A stretch of DNA of 64,000 bases from Nymphaea colorata (lineage: Eukaryota > Streptophyta > Magnoliopsida > Nymphaeales > Nymphaeaceae): contig NC_045150.1 of the NCBI RefSeq assembly GCF_008831285.2, forward strand, positions 13,375,868 to 13,439,867, written 5' to 3'. Shown one piece after another: positions 1 to 9,672 of the stretch (position 1 is its first letter; each line of letters opens with the position of its first letter). The notes beneath the pieces are model-generated. The model was given only the letters and a program-made list of their open reading frames with translations, did not search any database and had not been told where the DNA came from. Position numbers and translations under genes: made by a program.

Positions 1-1063
1 GGAGTTAACTATGGCAGGAGTAACCGTTGGTTTTGCTTCTTCCATATTGGAATGGTGAAGAAGATCTTTAATATATTTGCACTGAGACAAAATTAAGCCT
101 TTTTCTGATGCACCAATTTCAATACCGAGGAAGTAGTGAATGGATCCAAGATCTTTAATAGAGAACTCCGATGCAAAGCAGATATAAGATTGTGAATATA
201 ATCATTGGAGCTTCCTGTGATAATAATATCATCAACATAAATTAGTACGAGTGTAGTTTGATATTGCTATTAGCAATAAATAGAGAGGAATCTGCCTTGG
301 AGTTATGAAATCCTGATTTTGTCAGATATATCCTCAACCTGTCATACCATGATCGTGGAGCCTGCTTAAGACCATATAATGCTTTCTGCAATTCGCATGC
401 ATAATGTGGTGTACGTTTATCTTCAAATCCTGGGGGTTGCATCATATATACATCCTCTTGCAGTGTTCCATGAAGAAAGGCATTGTTGACGTCTAGTTGT
501 CGAATGGTCCACCCACGACTTACAGCAATAGAGAGAACTAGTCGAATGGTAGTGGGTCTGACCACTGGACTATATGTCTCAAAGTAGTCTACCCCTTCTT
601 GTTGACTATAGCCCTTGGCGACCAATCTAGCCTTGTGACGAGCAATAGATCCATTAGCATTGCATTTGAGTTTATAGATCCATTTGCACCCAATCATATT
701 TTTGTCAATTAGTGGAGGAACTAAGTTCCAAGTTTGATTTCGATGTAGGGCAGACATCTTCTCATTCATGGCATTCATCCATTTGGCATTGTGCTGAGCT
801 TGTTGAAAAGTATGAGGTTCCTCGTCTTCTTGACTTGCTGTAGTGGAATGAGATGCTAGAAAGGAGAAAGGAACTCTTGGACGTCTTGTGCCATCTTGTG
901 ATCTGGTCACCATGTGGTGAGTGCATTGTGGCACTTGATTTTCAATTTCTGCATCATTGGATGTCTCATGCAAATCTTGCTGAGGGATCACTTGGTCATC
1001 TTCTTGTCTAGGAAGTGTGTCGTTAAGAGGATTTGGCAGCTCAATGATCTCATTATGTGACAC
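1..1063 (-). pseudogene. Copia reverse transcriptase fragment
   Basis: This is the N-terminal part of a Copia RT (RVT_2 family), which copies element RNA into DNA in cytoplasmic particles. Visible motifs in order are [30 protein letters not shown], the [12 protein letters not shown] motif and, in another frame near 226-243, the catalytic YVDD. The main frame (242-1063) stops just before YVDD, so a frameshift lies around 245-265. About 90 residues of acidic linker between integrase and RT precede the RT fold. The coding sequence runs off the left edge, so RNase H is not seen. The frameshift means this copy is not functional as read. Confidence 0.85.
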
Positions 1064-1101
1064 GTTTGTTGGAGATGGTTTTTCCTCTTGCAGCCATTTA
1101 G

Positions 1102-1940
1102 CTATATCTGGAGCACAAAAATTCTTCTTCGAAATAGAAAATGATCTTCATCAAATAATACATGATGAGAGATGATAGTCTTCCTAGAGATTGGATCATA
1201 ACAGAGATAGCCTTTGCAGCAAGTGCCATATCCAATAGAAATGCATGCCTTGGATTTTGGAGCTAGCTTGTTCAACCGATAAGGCGCTAAGGCCGGATAG
1301 CATGTACATCCAAACACACGAAGATATTTTAAATCTGGTTTGTGTTTCAGTAGCATTCGTACAGAGACTTCTTCCCAAGTTGAAAAGAAGGAAGACGATT
1401 GATAACATGTACGGCAGTCTTGAAGGCGTCAAACCATAAAAATCTTTTAGTGAAGCATGTGACATCATGGTGAGGCCAGTTTCAACCACATGTCGATGTT
1501 TACGCTCGACAACACCGTTCTGTTGATGGGTATGTGGGCAAGATATTCTCCTTTTAATTCCATGATCATTGAGAAATTGAGAGAACTCATGGCTCATGAA
1601 CTCTCCCACACCATCACTCTGAAAATTTTTAATTTCCATCCAATCTGATTTTCAACTATGTTTTTGAAGTTTTTGAAACATTGGAAAATGTCTGACTTCT
1701 TGGTGAGAGGAAAGATCCATGAAAATTTGGAATAATCATCAACAATCAACAAATAATACCAGTACCCCTCTCTAGAGACTTGAGGAGCTGGCCCCATAAA
1801 TCCGCATGCACAATTTCAAGAGGAAAACTAGCAACTTTATTGGAACTTTCAAATGGTAAGCAATGCATTTTTCCAACCACACAACTAGAACAAAAATCAG
1901 CATGCTGAAAATGTTTAAATAAAGAAGATGTCTGATTCAA
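1102..1940 (-). pseudogene. Copia integrase, frameshifted
   Basis: Integrase of the same Copia element is spread over overlapping frames: 1746-1940, 1594-1797, 1196-1639 and 1102-1356. In order I see the end of the HHCC zinc finger (CSSCVVGKMHC), the first catalytic Asp region (LLIVDDYSKFSW), the second (FQSDGVGEF, where families usually have TDNG), the catalytic Glu region (NGVVERKHRHVVETG) and the C-terminal segment that usually follows (LRVFGCTCYPALAPYRLNKL). At least three frame changes are needed to read it through. An active enzyme would use the D-D-E triad to insert element DNA into the chromosome. This copy is a pseudogene. Confidence 0.85.
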
Positions 1941-2350
1941 AAGATCAATATTCTAGAGCTAGGATGACCAAGGCGACAATGCCAAACCGTGGCCTCTTTA
2001 TTCCTTGTTAAAGTAGACAATGCTTGATATCTTGAGGATTGTTCTCTTGTCTGCTGCACACCAGTCCGTTTCCCACCATGCGAGTCTAACGATGAGGTCC
2101 AGACATAAAGTCCATGCCTATTCAGTCCTGATGAAGAGTGTGTTTGGTCTGCATATCCTTAACCAGGAATTTATGAGGATAAAATTAAAAAAAAGCAATG
2201 ATTGTCTCTAGTGAATTTTGCTACGGATAGCAGATTTTAGCAATTCCAGGAACATAGAGAACATGAGGCAAATTACATTTTGTTCCATTAGTAGAGATAG
2301 AGGCATTACCAATATTGGAGATACGAGTATTAGATCCATTTGCGACCATC
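1941..2350 (-). pseudogene. Copia protease-end / GAG-pre-integrase remnant
   Basis: Translating the minus strand gives a GAG-pre-integrase-like stretch at about 2220-2350, with MVANGSNTRISNIGNASIS and then LPHVLYVPGIAK. The second matches the common Copia 'L.dVLYVP.i.kNLLSvs.l' pattern between protease and integrase. The aspartic protease DTG itself is not visible, because coding homology ends at 2350 where the inverted leader-gag block begins. The remainder (1941-2220) is decayed. Confidence 0.65.
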
Positions 2351-2383
2351 TTCTTCTTCCAAGTTTTAACATGGTATCAGAGC
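2350..2383 (+). repeat. 34-bp LTR-end plus PBS, left arm of an inverted repeat
   Basis: These 34 bases match the reverse complement of 3633-3666 exactly by eye. They contain the last 22 bases of the Copia-A LTR (ending TTTTAACA at 2371) and the primer-binding site TGGTATCAGAGC (2372-2383), complementary to the 3' end of plant initiator tRNA-Met. On this side the primer site points rightward, opposite to the pol genes to its left. Confidence 0.9.
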
Positions 2384-2575
2384 CATTGATTCTCTATACC
2401 ATCATTGGAAAGGCATCTTTATTTAGCAAGTTCTGGTTGGTACTTTGTTCATCCACAGAGAACGTGTCGTTCCTGTTCTTCTGCACATCGTTGCCAGTGT
2501 CGACCTTCGTTGACCTTCATACTGCTCAGAAGACACCCCCTGCTCGTTGCGGTTCCAGGGAGCCCATCCTTGATC

Positions 2576-3060
2576 AGATCCGTCGCCTGAGTCAGCCGGA
2601 ATCTCTTACTTTCCGGCCGCCTCTCCTGCCAGCTTCCTTCAGCACGTGAAACAGGGGAAACCGTCGTCCACTCTTCACTTCAAAAATCTGGCGCTATCTC
2701 CACGGTTGTCCTTCCACCTTGAGCTTTCAAAGAAACCATCGCCAGGAAGTCCTCTTTCCAAGGACCAGTGCTCGACCGGATCTGTGGTCTGAGCCGGCCA
2801 GAATCGCCTGTTTTCCGGCCGCCACTCCTACAGTTTTCTTCAGAGCATGAAACAGGGAAAACCATCATCCGACCTCCACTTCAAAATTCCAGCGCTGTCT
2901 CTACGCTCGTCCGTTCACCTCGAGCTTGCACAGGTATCATCACCAGGGATTCTCTTTCCATCGGACCGGTGCTCGACAAGATCCGTCGCCTGAGCAGGCC
3001 GGAATCTCCTGTTTCTGGCCGCCTGCCCTGCAGTTTTTCAACCGCCTATCTGTGGCTCCC
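2576..3060 (+). repeat. About 202-bp tandem repeat in the Copia leader
   Basis: A unit beginning near GATC[CT]GT[CG]G.CTGAG starts at about 2576, 2778 and 2979, giving two full copies and a partial third. Shared landmarks include CGGAATC..CTG..TTCCGGCCGCC and GTGCTCGACC. Copies differ by scattered substitutions and small indels. The block lies in the untranslated leader between primer site and gag, a common place for repeat arrays in LTR elements. Confidence 0.85.
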
Positions 3061-3140
3061 CTGCTTGCAGCACTCTGTTTTCGGCGTTATATTGAGGAGA
3101 TATTGCTGGAATAACGACTCTCGGTGGCGTCTGAGTCTCC

Positions 3141-3640
3141 ATGGCAGCAGCAAATCCTTCCTCGTTGTTATCAAATACAGGTTTCATCTCGCTTTCATCT
3201 CAGTCGATGTTTCAATGGAATGCCTTTTCTAGTCTTGTTTCAGTCAAACTAGATAGTTCCAACTATTTATTATGGAGATCGCAAATAGAATCTGTCATGT
3301 TCAGCCAAGATTTGATTAAATTTGGTGGATGGTTCTTGTCCTGCTCCAAAACAATTTATTGAAGAAGGAGCAAACAATGTTGTTAACCCTGAGTTTATGT
3401 TTGGAAGCAGCAGATCAGTTAGCCTTGAGCTGGATCAAGGCTACTGTAGACAACTCTGTTTTGGACAAATCATTAGATCCCCCACTTCTAAAGATGCATG
3501 ATCCAATTGGAAAAATCTTATGCTTCACAATCTAGTATGTGGATTTTACAGCTGAAACGAGATCTTCAAGACGTGCGGAAGGGAGATCTCCCCATGGTAG
3601 AATACTTGAATAAAGTCAGATTTCTTGCTGATGCTCTGAT
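3141..3640 (+). pseudogene. Copia gag (UBN2-type) fragment, inverted relative to pol
   Basis: The start at 3141 opens a Copia gag N-terminus. VKLDSSNYLLWRSQIES is the typical opening motif and LKRDLQDVRKGDLPMVEYLNKV near 3550-3618 is the UBN2-type core. The frame breaks near 3330 and again near 3535. The reading ends at VRFLADAL, where it runs directly into the inverted primer site at 3633; the rest of gag, including any zinc knuckle, is missing. Gag would form the capsid of the virus-like particle. Its plus orientation conflicts with the minus-strand pol on the left and the minus-strand LTR on the right. Confidence 0.8.
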
Positions 3641-3644
3641 ACCA
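3633..3644 (-). promoter_or_regulatory. Primer-binding site (initiator tRNA-Met) of Copia-A
   Basis: The reverse complement reads TGGTATCAGAGC, directly adjacent to the LTR that starts at 3645. This is the standard plant Copia primer site, where reverse transcription begins. Confidence 0.9.
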
Positions 3645-3919
3645 TGTTAAAACTTGGAAGAAGAAGGGAGAACAATTTTTTAACGTGGTTCAGCCTTATG
3701 CTTACATCCACGACTCTGCAACTTCTCTCACTTTTGAGAGATGCAGGTTCCACTATTTAATCATGTGGGATTACATTTGAATAGATACAATTGCCTACGT
3801 AATAGCTGATTTTCAGCTTTGGATTTGGCAAACATATATTTTCTTTCTTTATCTTGTTCATCACTGTTTTTGTCAAGTTTATCACGAGAGATTTGATTGT
3901 GATTTCCTTTCATCTAACA
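3645..3919 (-). repeat. LTR of Copia-A (275 bp)
   Basis: The LTR is bounded by TGTTA...TAACA, an inverted terminal motif, and sits directly next to the primer site, so on the minus strand it is the 5' LTR. Its partner would lie left of the window, so target duplications cannot be checked; the right-hand flanking bases are GTGCA. It lies against a LINE fragment of the same orientation, suggesting insertion into that older repeat. Confidence 0.85.
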
Positions 3920-3927
3920 GTGCAGCC

Positions 3928-4591
3928 CTATTCCCCGCCAATCAAGTGGGGCATATGCTCGTTGCCCAATTGCCACCAAAGAAAATTTGCCATAACTGAA
4001 TTTAACCTTTGCATAATGCACTGTGGTAACTTGTACATTCTAAACCAACAGTTAGGAGCTTCCCAATAACATGCTTTAGAAGGCTTTTGGCCGGCGGCAT
4101 ATGACAGGCAGTTGGCCTTCCAACTCCCAAGTTTGCCCTTGACTTTCTCTTCTGGAGGCATGCCTAGGCCTCATCCAACTTGCCATTAAAGAGGGTAATC
4201 CCAGGTAAGTCAAAGGAATGTGCTTCACCTTGAATGGAATGAGTGTGGACTTTGGTGAGTAAATCGTGATTTCAACCTTCAACTCTGATTTGTTTATGAT
4301 AGATTGGGGATGCAACACATCTTTCTTTTTTGTTCAGCGAAAAATTATGAGGTCATATGTGGACACTACTCTTCGAAGTGGAAGGGACATAGCACCCTAT
4401 TCCCGTAGTCTTGGATAGAGATTAGATTTATGACCCTTTCTTGCTTCAACTTTTTTGTTAGCATTCTTAATAACCACTATGAACAAGTAAAGTGATGGTA
4501 GATCACCATGACAAAGACCTCTTTGGCAATTGAAGAATTTGCTTTCTCTACGATCAATGACCCCCTTGAGAAGCGATGGAGATGTCGGCAT
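3928..4591 (-). pseudogene. LINE (non-LTR retrotransposon) reverse transcriptase fragment
   Basis: Three minus-strand pieces in order match plant L1-type RT. At 4397-4591 is FFNCQRGLCHGDLPSLYLF, a degraded form of the QGDPLSPYLF motif. At 4200-4318 is NKSELKVEI followed by PLTYLGLPSL. At 3928-4161 is KLGSWKANCLSYA, then MYKLPQCIMQRLNSVMANFLW. These correspond to the RT palm/thumb and the start of the zf-RVT region. The catalytic YADD segment is absent, apparently deleted between the first and second pieces. The right side approaches the N gap and the left side ends at the Copia LTR. Confidence 0.8.
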
Positions 4592-4613
4592 TATTGCCTA
4601 CATCCACGAGGAA

Positions 4614-4713
4614 NNNNNNNNNNNNNNNNNNNNNNNNNNNNNNNNNNNNNNNNNNNNNNNNNNNNNNNNNNNNNNNNNNNNNNNNNNNNNNNNNNNNNNN
4701 NNNNNNNNNNNNN
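4614..4713. other. Assembly gap of exactly 100 N
   Basis: A run of 100 ambiguous bases, the conventional placeholder for a gap of unknown length. Distances across it, and any LINE continuation, should not be trusted. Confidence 0.99.
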
Positions 4714-6441
4714 TTTCAAGATTCTCAACAAAAGCTATACTTTGGTAAGTAGAGATGACGTATCCTGTTTTATGTTGTTGATATCCATCAGCAGCTTAAT
4801 GAGTTTATTTGCAAAAGGAGAACGTGTTTCACGATTCATCAAGTAACTTTAATGTCGGATTTTCTGTCTTCAAGATATCCAATAAACAATCTATTTGGTT
4901 TGAAGGCCGCCTTATGTTGTTATATTTGTCATCTTGACACTTCTTGAAACTATTAATTATATAAGAGAGGGAAACGAGTTTCCTGGGAACTGTGGCTTTC
5001 AACGGGAAAATTGAAGGATTTTGCCTCATAAGAATTGAGCAAATGGTTTGAATAACGCTATATGGAGGAAGGATTACACTGGTTTGGAATTGTTGGATTC
5101 ATTCCCCTTTTCGGGAAAGCTATTCACATGCATGTTCTTATATGAGAATAGCTATGTGGTAGAAGGATTATACTGGTTTTTAGCGTGAATCTATTACCAT
5201 GCACCTTGTGCATTGCAGAGAAAGTTTGGCGCTCCATCCTTACTGTAATTTTTATACGAGAAGAAATAAGATGCGATATCCAGTTTGTCTGGATTTAGAC
5301 ATTTGTAGGTTCTTAAAAATTTTGAATTTTGACATAAGATATTCTTGGAACCAAGTTTAAAATTAATTGGAATTTAACTGTTCTCATTTATCAATCCAAC
5401 TACATGAAGTTGTGGTGGGATCTTTCCTAGATGGGGTGACCGAGGGCTAAAAATAGGTTGGTCTCAAGCTGACCCAGACTTCATTGAATCCAACATGCAT
5501 ACTCGCATGTTTTGGACTCAAGTGCCAGAAATTTGAGTTCAGAATTGCTGAAATTTGTAGCCCATTCTTTCTCTGACTAACTTGAGATCCAAAAAATTTA
5601 CATCAAATGAATTGGATCTTTTTCTGGATCTTAGACTTGAATCTGCATTGACACTAATGGAATCCAGATCATAAGATTAAAAACCAGGCTCCATTGTCTT
5701 TGCTAGACAAGTCATGTGTCGGTAATCTAGTCGCCATGTGGACTGGCTAGACAAATGCAATTACTTTAGGTTTTTTATTTTTATTTTTTTGTTGTTTCAA
5801 TCAATTACAAATTTTGCAAAATAATGCACAAATTGATTAAGTAATAAAGCCACTTTTAAGCTTGGAAGGGCATAATGTATCTGGCTGAGATGGCACTGGT
5901 GAAATCCCATGCAACTCCCTATAAGATAACAAGTAATGGTAAGAGCGTTGTATTACTTAATCATTTGTTTCGTCACCTAAATTATAAAGGTAACAAGCGA
6001 TCTCAGTTTGCATTTGTTAAGCCAGCAGTGGTTAAAAGGTACTTTAAAGATTGTTTATGGAATAGTTAAGGTGCAATCTTGTAGCAATTGTTGGGAATCT
6101 AATTATTTAGAACTCAAAGATTAAACGATACACACATTTTGATTGTAACTTTTATTTTTAGCTCATTTCTCTATCCTGCATATCAACTTGTCTATGCCTT
6201 GAATTTGCAGTTAAGGATTCAAAGCAAACCAATTAATTCAATGACGCCTTAGAAAAAGATAAGTTGATTTTGCGAAACATATATAATCAAGAATAATGTT
6301 GTAAATATTGGTGTTCGGTCTCCATATCAATTTACCTATTAATACATAATCGGCACTTATCACCAATTTTATTTTAAATTACAAAAAATTAAATCATTTA
6401 ATTAATTTAAAAAGTAAAAAACAAAATTTACACAAGCCTAT
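4714..6441. other. AT-rich sequence without a recognisable gene
   Basis: I see no known domain or structural RNA here. A 64-residue open frame at 5875-6069 has no family I recognise and no coding-like context. 6330-6440 is strongly AT-rich and forms the left flank of the Gypsy insertion. Confidence 0.5.
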
Positions 6442-6446
6442 ATATG

Positions 6447-6858
6447 TGTTCCCGTGTGTCTAGTGTCTGTACAGTCCTTTGCTTTTGATGTATTTCTTTT
6501 GTTTATGTTGAGTCATGGTGTAAGCTTGTAAGTTCACCTATGTCGGAGCACCCTCCCAAAACGGCCTAAGTGCAAGATTGAGATTCCTTGTTTTGGATGG
6601 TCGGCTTGGGAATTTTGTAAGTGGCTTCGGTCATCCTTTGTAAGTAAAGTGTAAAAGCTTACTTGTTTTCCCTCATGATGTACTCATCTGGTTAAGTTAA
6701 TTTATTGTGAGTTTTCTTTTCACACTCTTATGAAATTTGTGTCTTTGTTTTCGAGAAAGCATTCAAGTGATCTGCGCTCACTTGAACGAGGCGAAGGCTT
6801 GCGGCTTACTAGCGAAAGTTTGCCGCACCCCACGGTCTGGAGTAGTCGGCCCGTCACA
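6447..6858 (+). repeat. 5' LTR of the Gypsy element
   Basis: It matches 9255-9667 along its whole length with scattered substitutions and one obvious 1-bp indel (CGGCCTAAGTG versus CGGCCTCAAGTG). It starts TGTTCCC and ends CCCGTCACA. Confidence 0.95.
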
Positions 6859-6860
6859 AT

Positions 6861-6873
6861 TGGTATCGGAGCC
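6861..6873 (+). promoter_or_regulatory. Primer-binding site of the Gypsy element
   Basis: TGGTATCGGAGCC lies two bases after the LTR end. It matches the initiator tRNA-Met primer site TGGTATCAGAGCC with one difference. Confidence 0.85.
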
Positions 6874-6954
6874 CAGATTCTACTTAATCTGCGAAAGCGA
6901 TCAGAGAGTCGGTGTAGAGTGTCGCGCCGACTTGCTACTGTTGAAGAGAGTGTC

Positions 6955-8801
6955 ATGGCATCACAATACAATCTGCGAGGTGCCAAAGGCAAGGAGCTGG
7001 CCCATCCAGAGGAGACGAGCTCAGCCCATGACCAGGGAAACCTGGAGAACACTGTGAATAGGTCGGTCGCAGATGTGGCCACCCATGAGGAAGCCCTTAG
7101 CTTTGCTGCCGAGACCTTCGAGGGATTCAAGGAGGAGATGAAGTTGATGCGGGAACAGATGGCCGAGTCAGTGGCCATGAACCGGTCGTTCTCTGACTTG
7201 GTGAAGACCCTACAGGATGAAGTTGCTGGACTTTGGGCTTCAAACCAGAGAATGCTACGTACTAATTCAGCCAGTAGTTGCCATGAAAGGACCAGTAGGG
7301 TCGACGTTCAACGTCCGGCGAAGTACAGTGGTAGCCGGGATGTGAGGGCGATCGACAACTTTTTGTTCCAAGTGGACTACTACCTGGACTTGCAAACGTA
7401 GTAGAAGAAGATCTGAAGATCAAGACTACAACGATGTTGTTAGAAGGAGATGTTGTGGCTTGGTGGCAGAGGAAAATCTTGGACATCGAGAATGGGGATT
7501 GCACGATTACTACCTTCGACGACTTCCGTAAGCAGTTGAAGAGATACTTTATGCCCGTTGATGCCGAAAGACAAGCTTATAGGTTGGTTGCAAACCTAAA
7601 ACAAACAGGCGTCTTGAGGGATTACATCCGGGCATATCAAATGATCATGTTGGATGTGCCTATGATGCCAGAAAAAGGTAAACTGCACTGGTTGATCATA
7701 GGGCTCCAATCTTGGGCCCAAGCCGACATGGAGAGATCGAATCCAGAGACCTTGGAACAAGCATATGTGGCAGCCGAGCGCTTGGCCAACACCGAACACA
7801 GAAGCTATTTAGATACCTTCAAGTCTACGAAGAAGTCTGACCACAACGGTAAGAGGGAAGAACGTCATGACAATAGAAATGAATCGTCGCCCCAGAAGCC
7901 AGCCGAGAGAAAGCCCTTCTTCCGCAAAGACTACAGTGGGCCACAAAGAGAAGTGACTTGTTGGGTCTGCGGAGAAAGGCACTATATGCATGTCTGCCCA
8001 AAATGGGTGAGACCTACCGAACAGGCCAATGCCGCGAGGGCCACCGAAGGCGGGACTGAAGAAGGGGAAGGATTGAGGATTGGTGCACTTCAGCTTCTCA
8101 ACTCACTGAAACGTGAAGAGAAAGCGATACCTTCAAGGGAACTCATGTACATTGAGATTCTGGTGAATGGAAAGCCTACAATGGCTATGATAGATACGGG
8201 TGCCACGCACAATTTCGTCTTAGTTGTGGAGGCGAAGAGATTAGGCCTCACCCTTGAGAGGGGAGAGTTGCGCATGAAGGCAGTCAACTCAGAGGCAAAA
8301 CCCATCCACAGATTGGCCCGGGATGTGGTTGGGAAGATTGAGAGTTGGTCAGAGAAAGCCAACTTCTCTGTGGTCCCGATGGACGATTACCAGATGATTC
8401 TCGACATGGAGCTCCTTAGTGCAGCGAAGATGGTCCCGATGCCGTATTTGCGTAGTGTCAGCATTATGGATGAGAAGTCTCCTTGCATGGTGCTAGCGGT
8501 AACACTGAGGAAAGACAAGGGCAAGGTCGCGATGATATCTGCACTTCAATTGAACAAAGGCCCGAAGCATGGCGGCAGGATGGACTTGGTGGCAACCAGG
8601 GAAGTGTCCAAAAACTCTCCTGGTTCGGTCCCAGAAGCGCTTGCGCTTGTCTTAGAGGAATTCGCCAGGACAACGCCTGCGAAGCTCCCTAGATGGCAGC
8701 CACCTCGGCATAAAATGAGCCATACCCCCATAGAATTGAAGAAACCTGCAGATCAAAGACGAGGGTCGAATGAATTTGAGCGGGCAACCAAGTCCTTGTG
8801 A
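6955..8801 (+). pseudogene. Gypsy gag-protease, one frameshift
   Basis: I chose the ATG at 6955 because it is the first after the primer site and opens a MASQYNLRG-type gag; upstream codons in this frame lie in the LTR. The frame stops at 7399-7401. A 1-base loss in the run around 7394-7397 restores the frame that continues to 8801. Domains in order: a helical N-terminal segment; the capsid-like retrotransposon gag region at about 7434-7830 (WWQRK, then LKRYFMP); a CCHC zinc knuckle at about 7957-8000 (CWVCGERHYMHVC); and a retropepsin-like protease at about 8145-8460 with the catalytic DTGATHNFV. The end near 8690-8745 (PRWQPPRHKMSHTPIEL) is the start of the RT region, where the deletion begins. 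Confidence 0.9.
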
Positions 8802-9238
8802 AGCTTGACGCAGACCGAGCAGGCATCTTCCGTGGGCGACACCGAGCTCGAATCAGAAAGTATGAAGGGCCATTTACTATGGTAAAGAGGATGGGGAAGC
8901 TGGCGTACAAGTTAGATCTATCGCTAGACTTTAAGGTGCATCCTGTGTTTCACGTCTGCAACCTTCAACGCTTCTACACCGACGATGAAGACCCGGAGAG
9001 AAGCCAACCCCAGAGAGAACCGATCATGCAACGAGTGCCTTCCACCCGGCGGGCCACTGATCGACAAGTAGACCAGATCCTTCGGCACAAAGTTAACTAT
9101 GGTGAACCGAAGCGATACTTGGTCAGATGGGTAGACGAAAATCAACCAACGCGGGAGTATGCCTTCCATTTGAAGCGGAGTCATCTAGAAGAAGTCAAGG
9201 TCTACCATGAAGCTGCTAGCACCGAGGACGATGCTTGA
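8750..9238 (+). pseudogene. Gypsy integrase C-terminus with chromodomain-like tail
   Basis: Integrase C-terminal sequence resumes near 8755 (QRRGSNEFERATKSL), directly after RT N-terminal sequence. A single-base frame change near 8795 passes to the 8798-9238 frame. Recognisable are RKYEGPFTMVKRMGKLAYKL and VHPVFHVCNLQRFY, standard for integrases of chromodomain Gypsy elements, and a chromodomain-like tail (QVDQILRHKVNYGEPKRYLV, then EYAFHLKRSHLEEV). The chromodomain normally guides integration towards particular chromatin. Stop codon at 9236-9238. Confidence 0.88.
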
Positions 9239-9240
9239 TT

Positions 9241-9254
9241 TGAAGGGAGGAGCA
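9241..9254 (+). promoter_or_regulatory. Polypurine tract of the Gypsy element
   Basis: TGAAGGGAGGAGCA lies immediately before the 3' LTR and just after the last stop codon. This is the expected plus-strand primer for reverse transcription. Confidence 0.85.
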
Positions 9255-9667
9255 TGTTCCCCTGTGTCTAATGTCTGTACTGTCCTTTGCTTTTGCTGTA
9301 TTTCTTTTGTTTATGTTGAGTCATGGTGTAAGCTTGTAAGTTCACCTATGTCGGAGCACCCTCCCAAAACGGCCTCAAGTGCAAGATTGGGGTTCCTTGT
9401 TTTGGATGGTCGGCATGAAAATTCTGTAAATGGCTTCAACCATCCTTTGTAAGTAAAGTGTAAAAGCTTACTTGCTTTCCCTCGTGATATACTCATCTTG
9501 TTAAGTGAATATATTGCGAGTTTTCTTTCCACACTATTGTAAAATTTGTGTCTTTGTTTTCGAGAAAGCGTTCAAGTGATCTGTGCCCACTTAAACGAGG
9601 TGAAGACTTGCAGCTTACTGGCGATAGTTTGCTGCGCCGCACAGTCCGGAGTAGTCGGCCCGTGACA
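9255..9667 (+). repeat. 3' LTR of the Gypsy element
   Basis: It starts TGTTCCCC, ends CCCGTGACA and is followed by the target duplication ATATG. Confidence 0.95.
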
Positions 9668-9672
9668 ATATG

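Larger units (their letters stand above)
1..3919 (-). mobile_element. Copia LTR retrotransposon (Copia-A), truncated by the window edge and internally rearranged
   Basis: Read on the minus strand from the right, the element shows one LTR (3645-3919), an initiator-tRNA-Met primer site (3633-3644), then at 2350 and below the protease-end, integrase and reverse transcriptase regions in Copia order (integrase before RT). RT continues off the left edge. The leader and gag between 2372 and 3640 are in the opposite (plus) orientation. A 34-bp sequence holding the LTR end and the primer site is present at both ends of that block as an inverted repeat. Several frameshifts break the pol reading frame. 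That all parts belong to one element is inferred from order and shared terminal sequence. Confidence 0.8.
6447..9667 (+). mobile_element. Internally deleted Gypsy LTR retrotransposon with 5-bp target duplications
   Basis: Two near-identical LTRs (6447-6858, 412 bp; 9255-9667, 413 bp) start TGTTCCC and end ACA, and are flanked by the same 5-bp word ATATG (6442-6446 and 9668-9672). A primer site follows the first LTR and a polypurine tract precedes the second. The interior encodes gag, an aspartic protease and the integrase C-terminus with a chromodomain-like tail. Reverse transcriptase, RNase H and the integrase catalytic core are absent. At 3221 bp it is about half the usual Gypsy length, so it could only have moved with enzymes from an intact relative, unless the deletion came after insertion. 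Confidence 0.95.

Noticed and set aside
4508-4846. Open frames running through the N gap
   Set aside because: The middle is ambiguous bases, so the frame is not real evidence.
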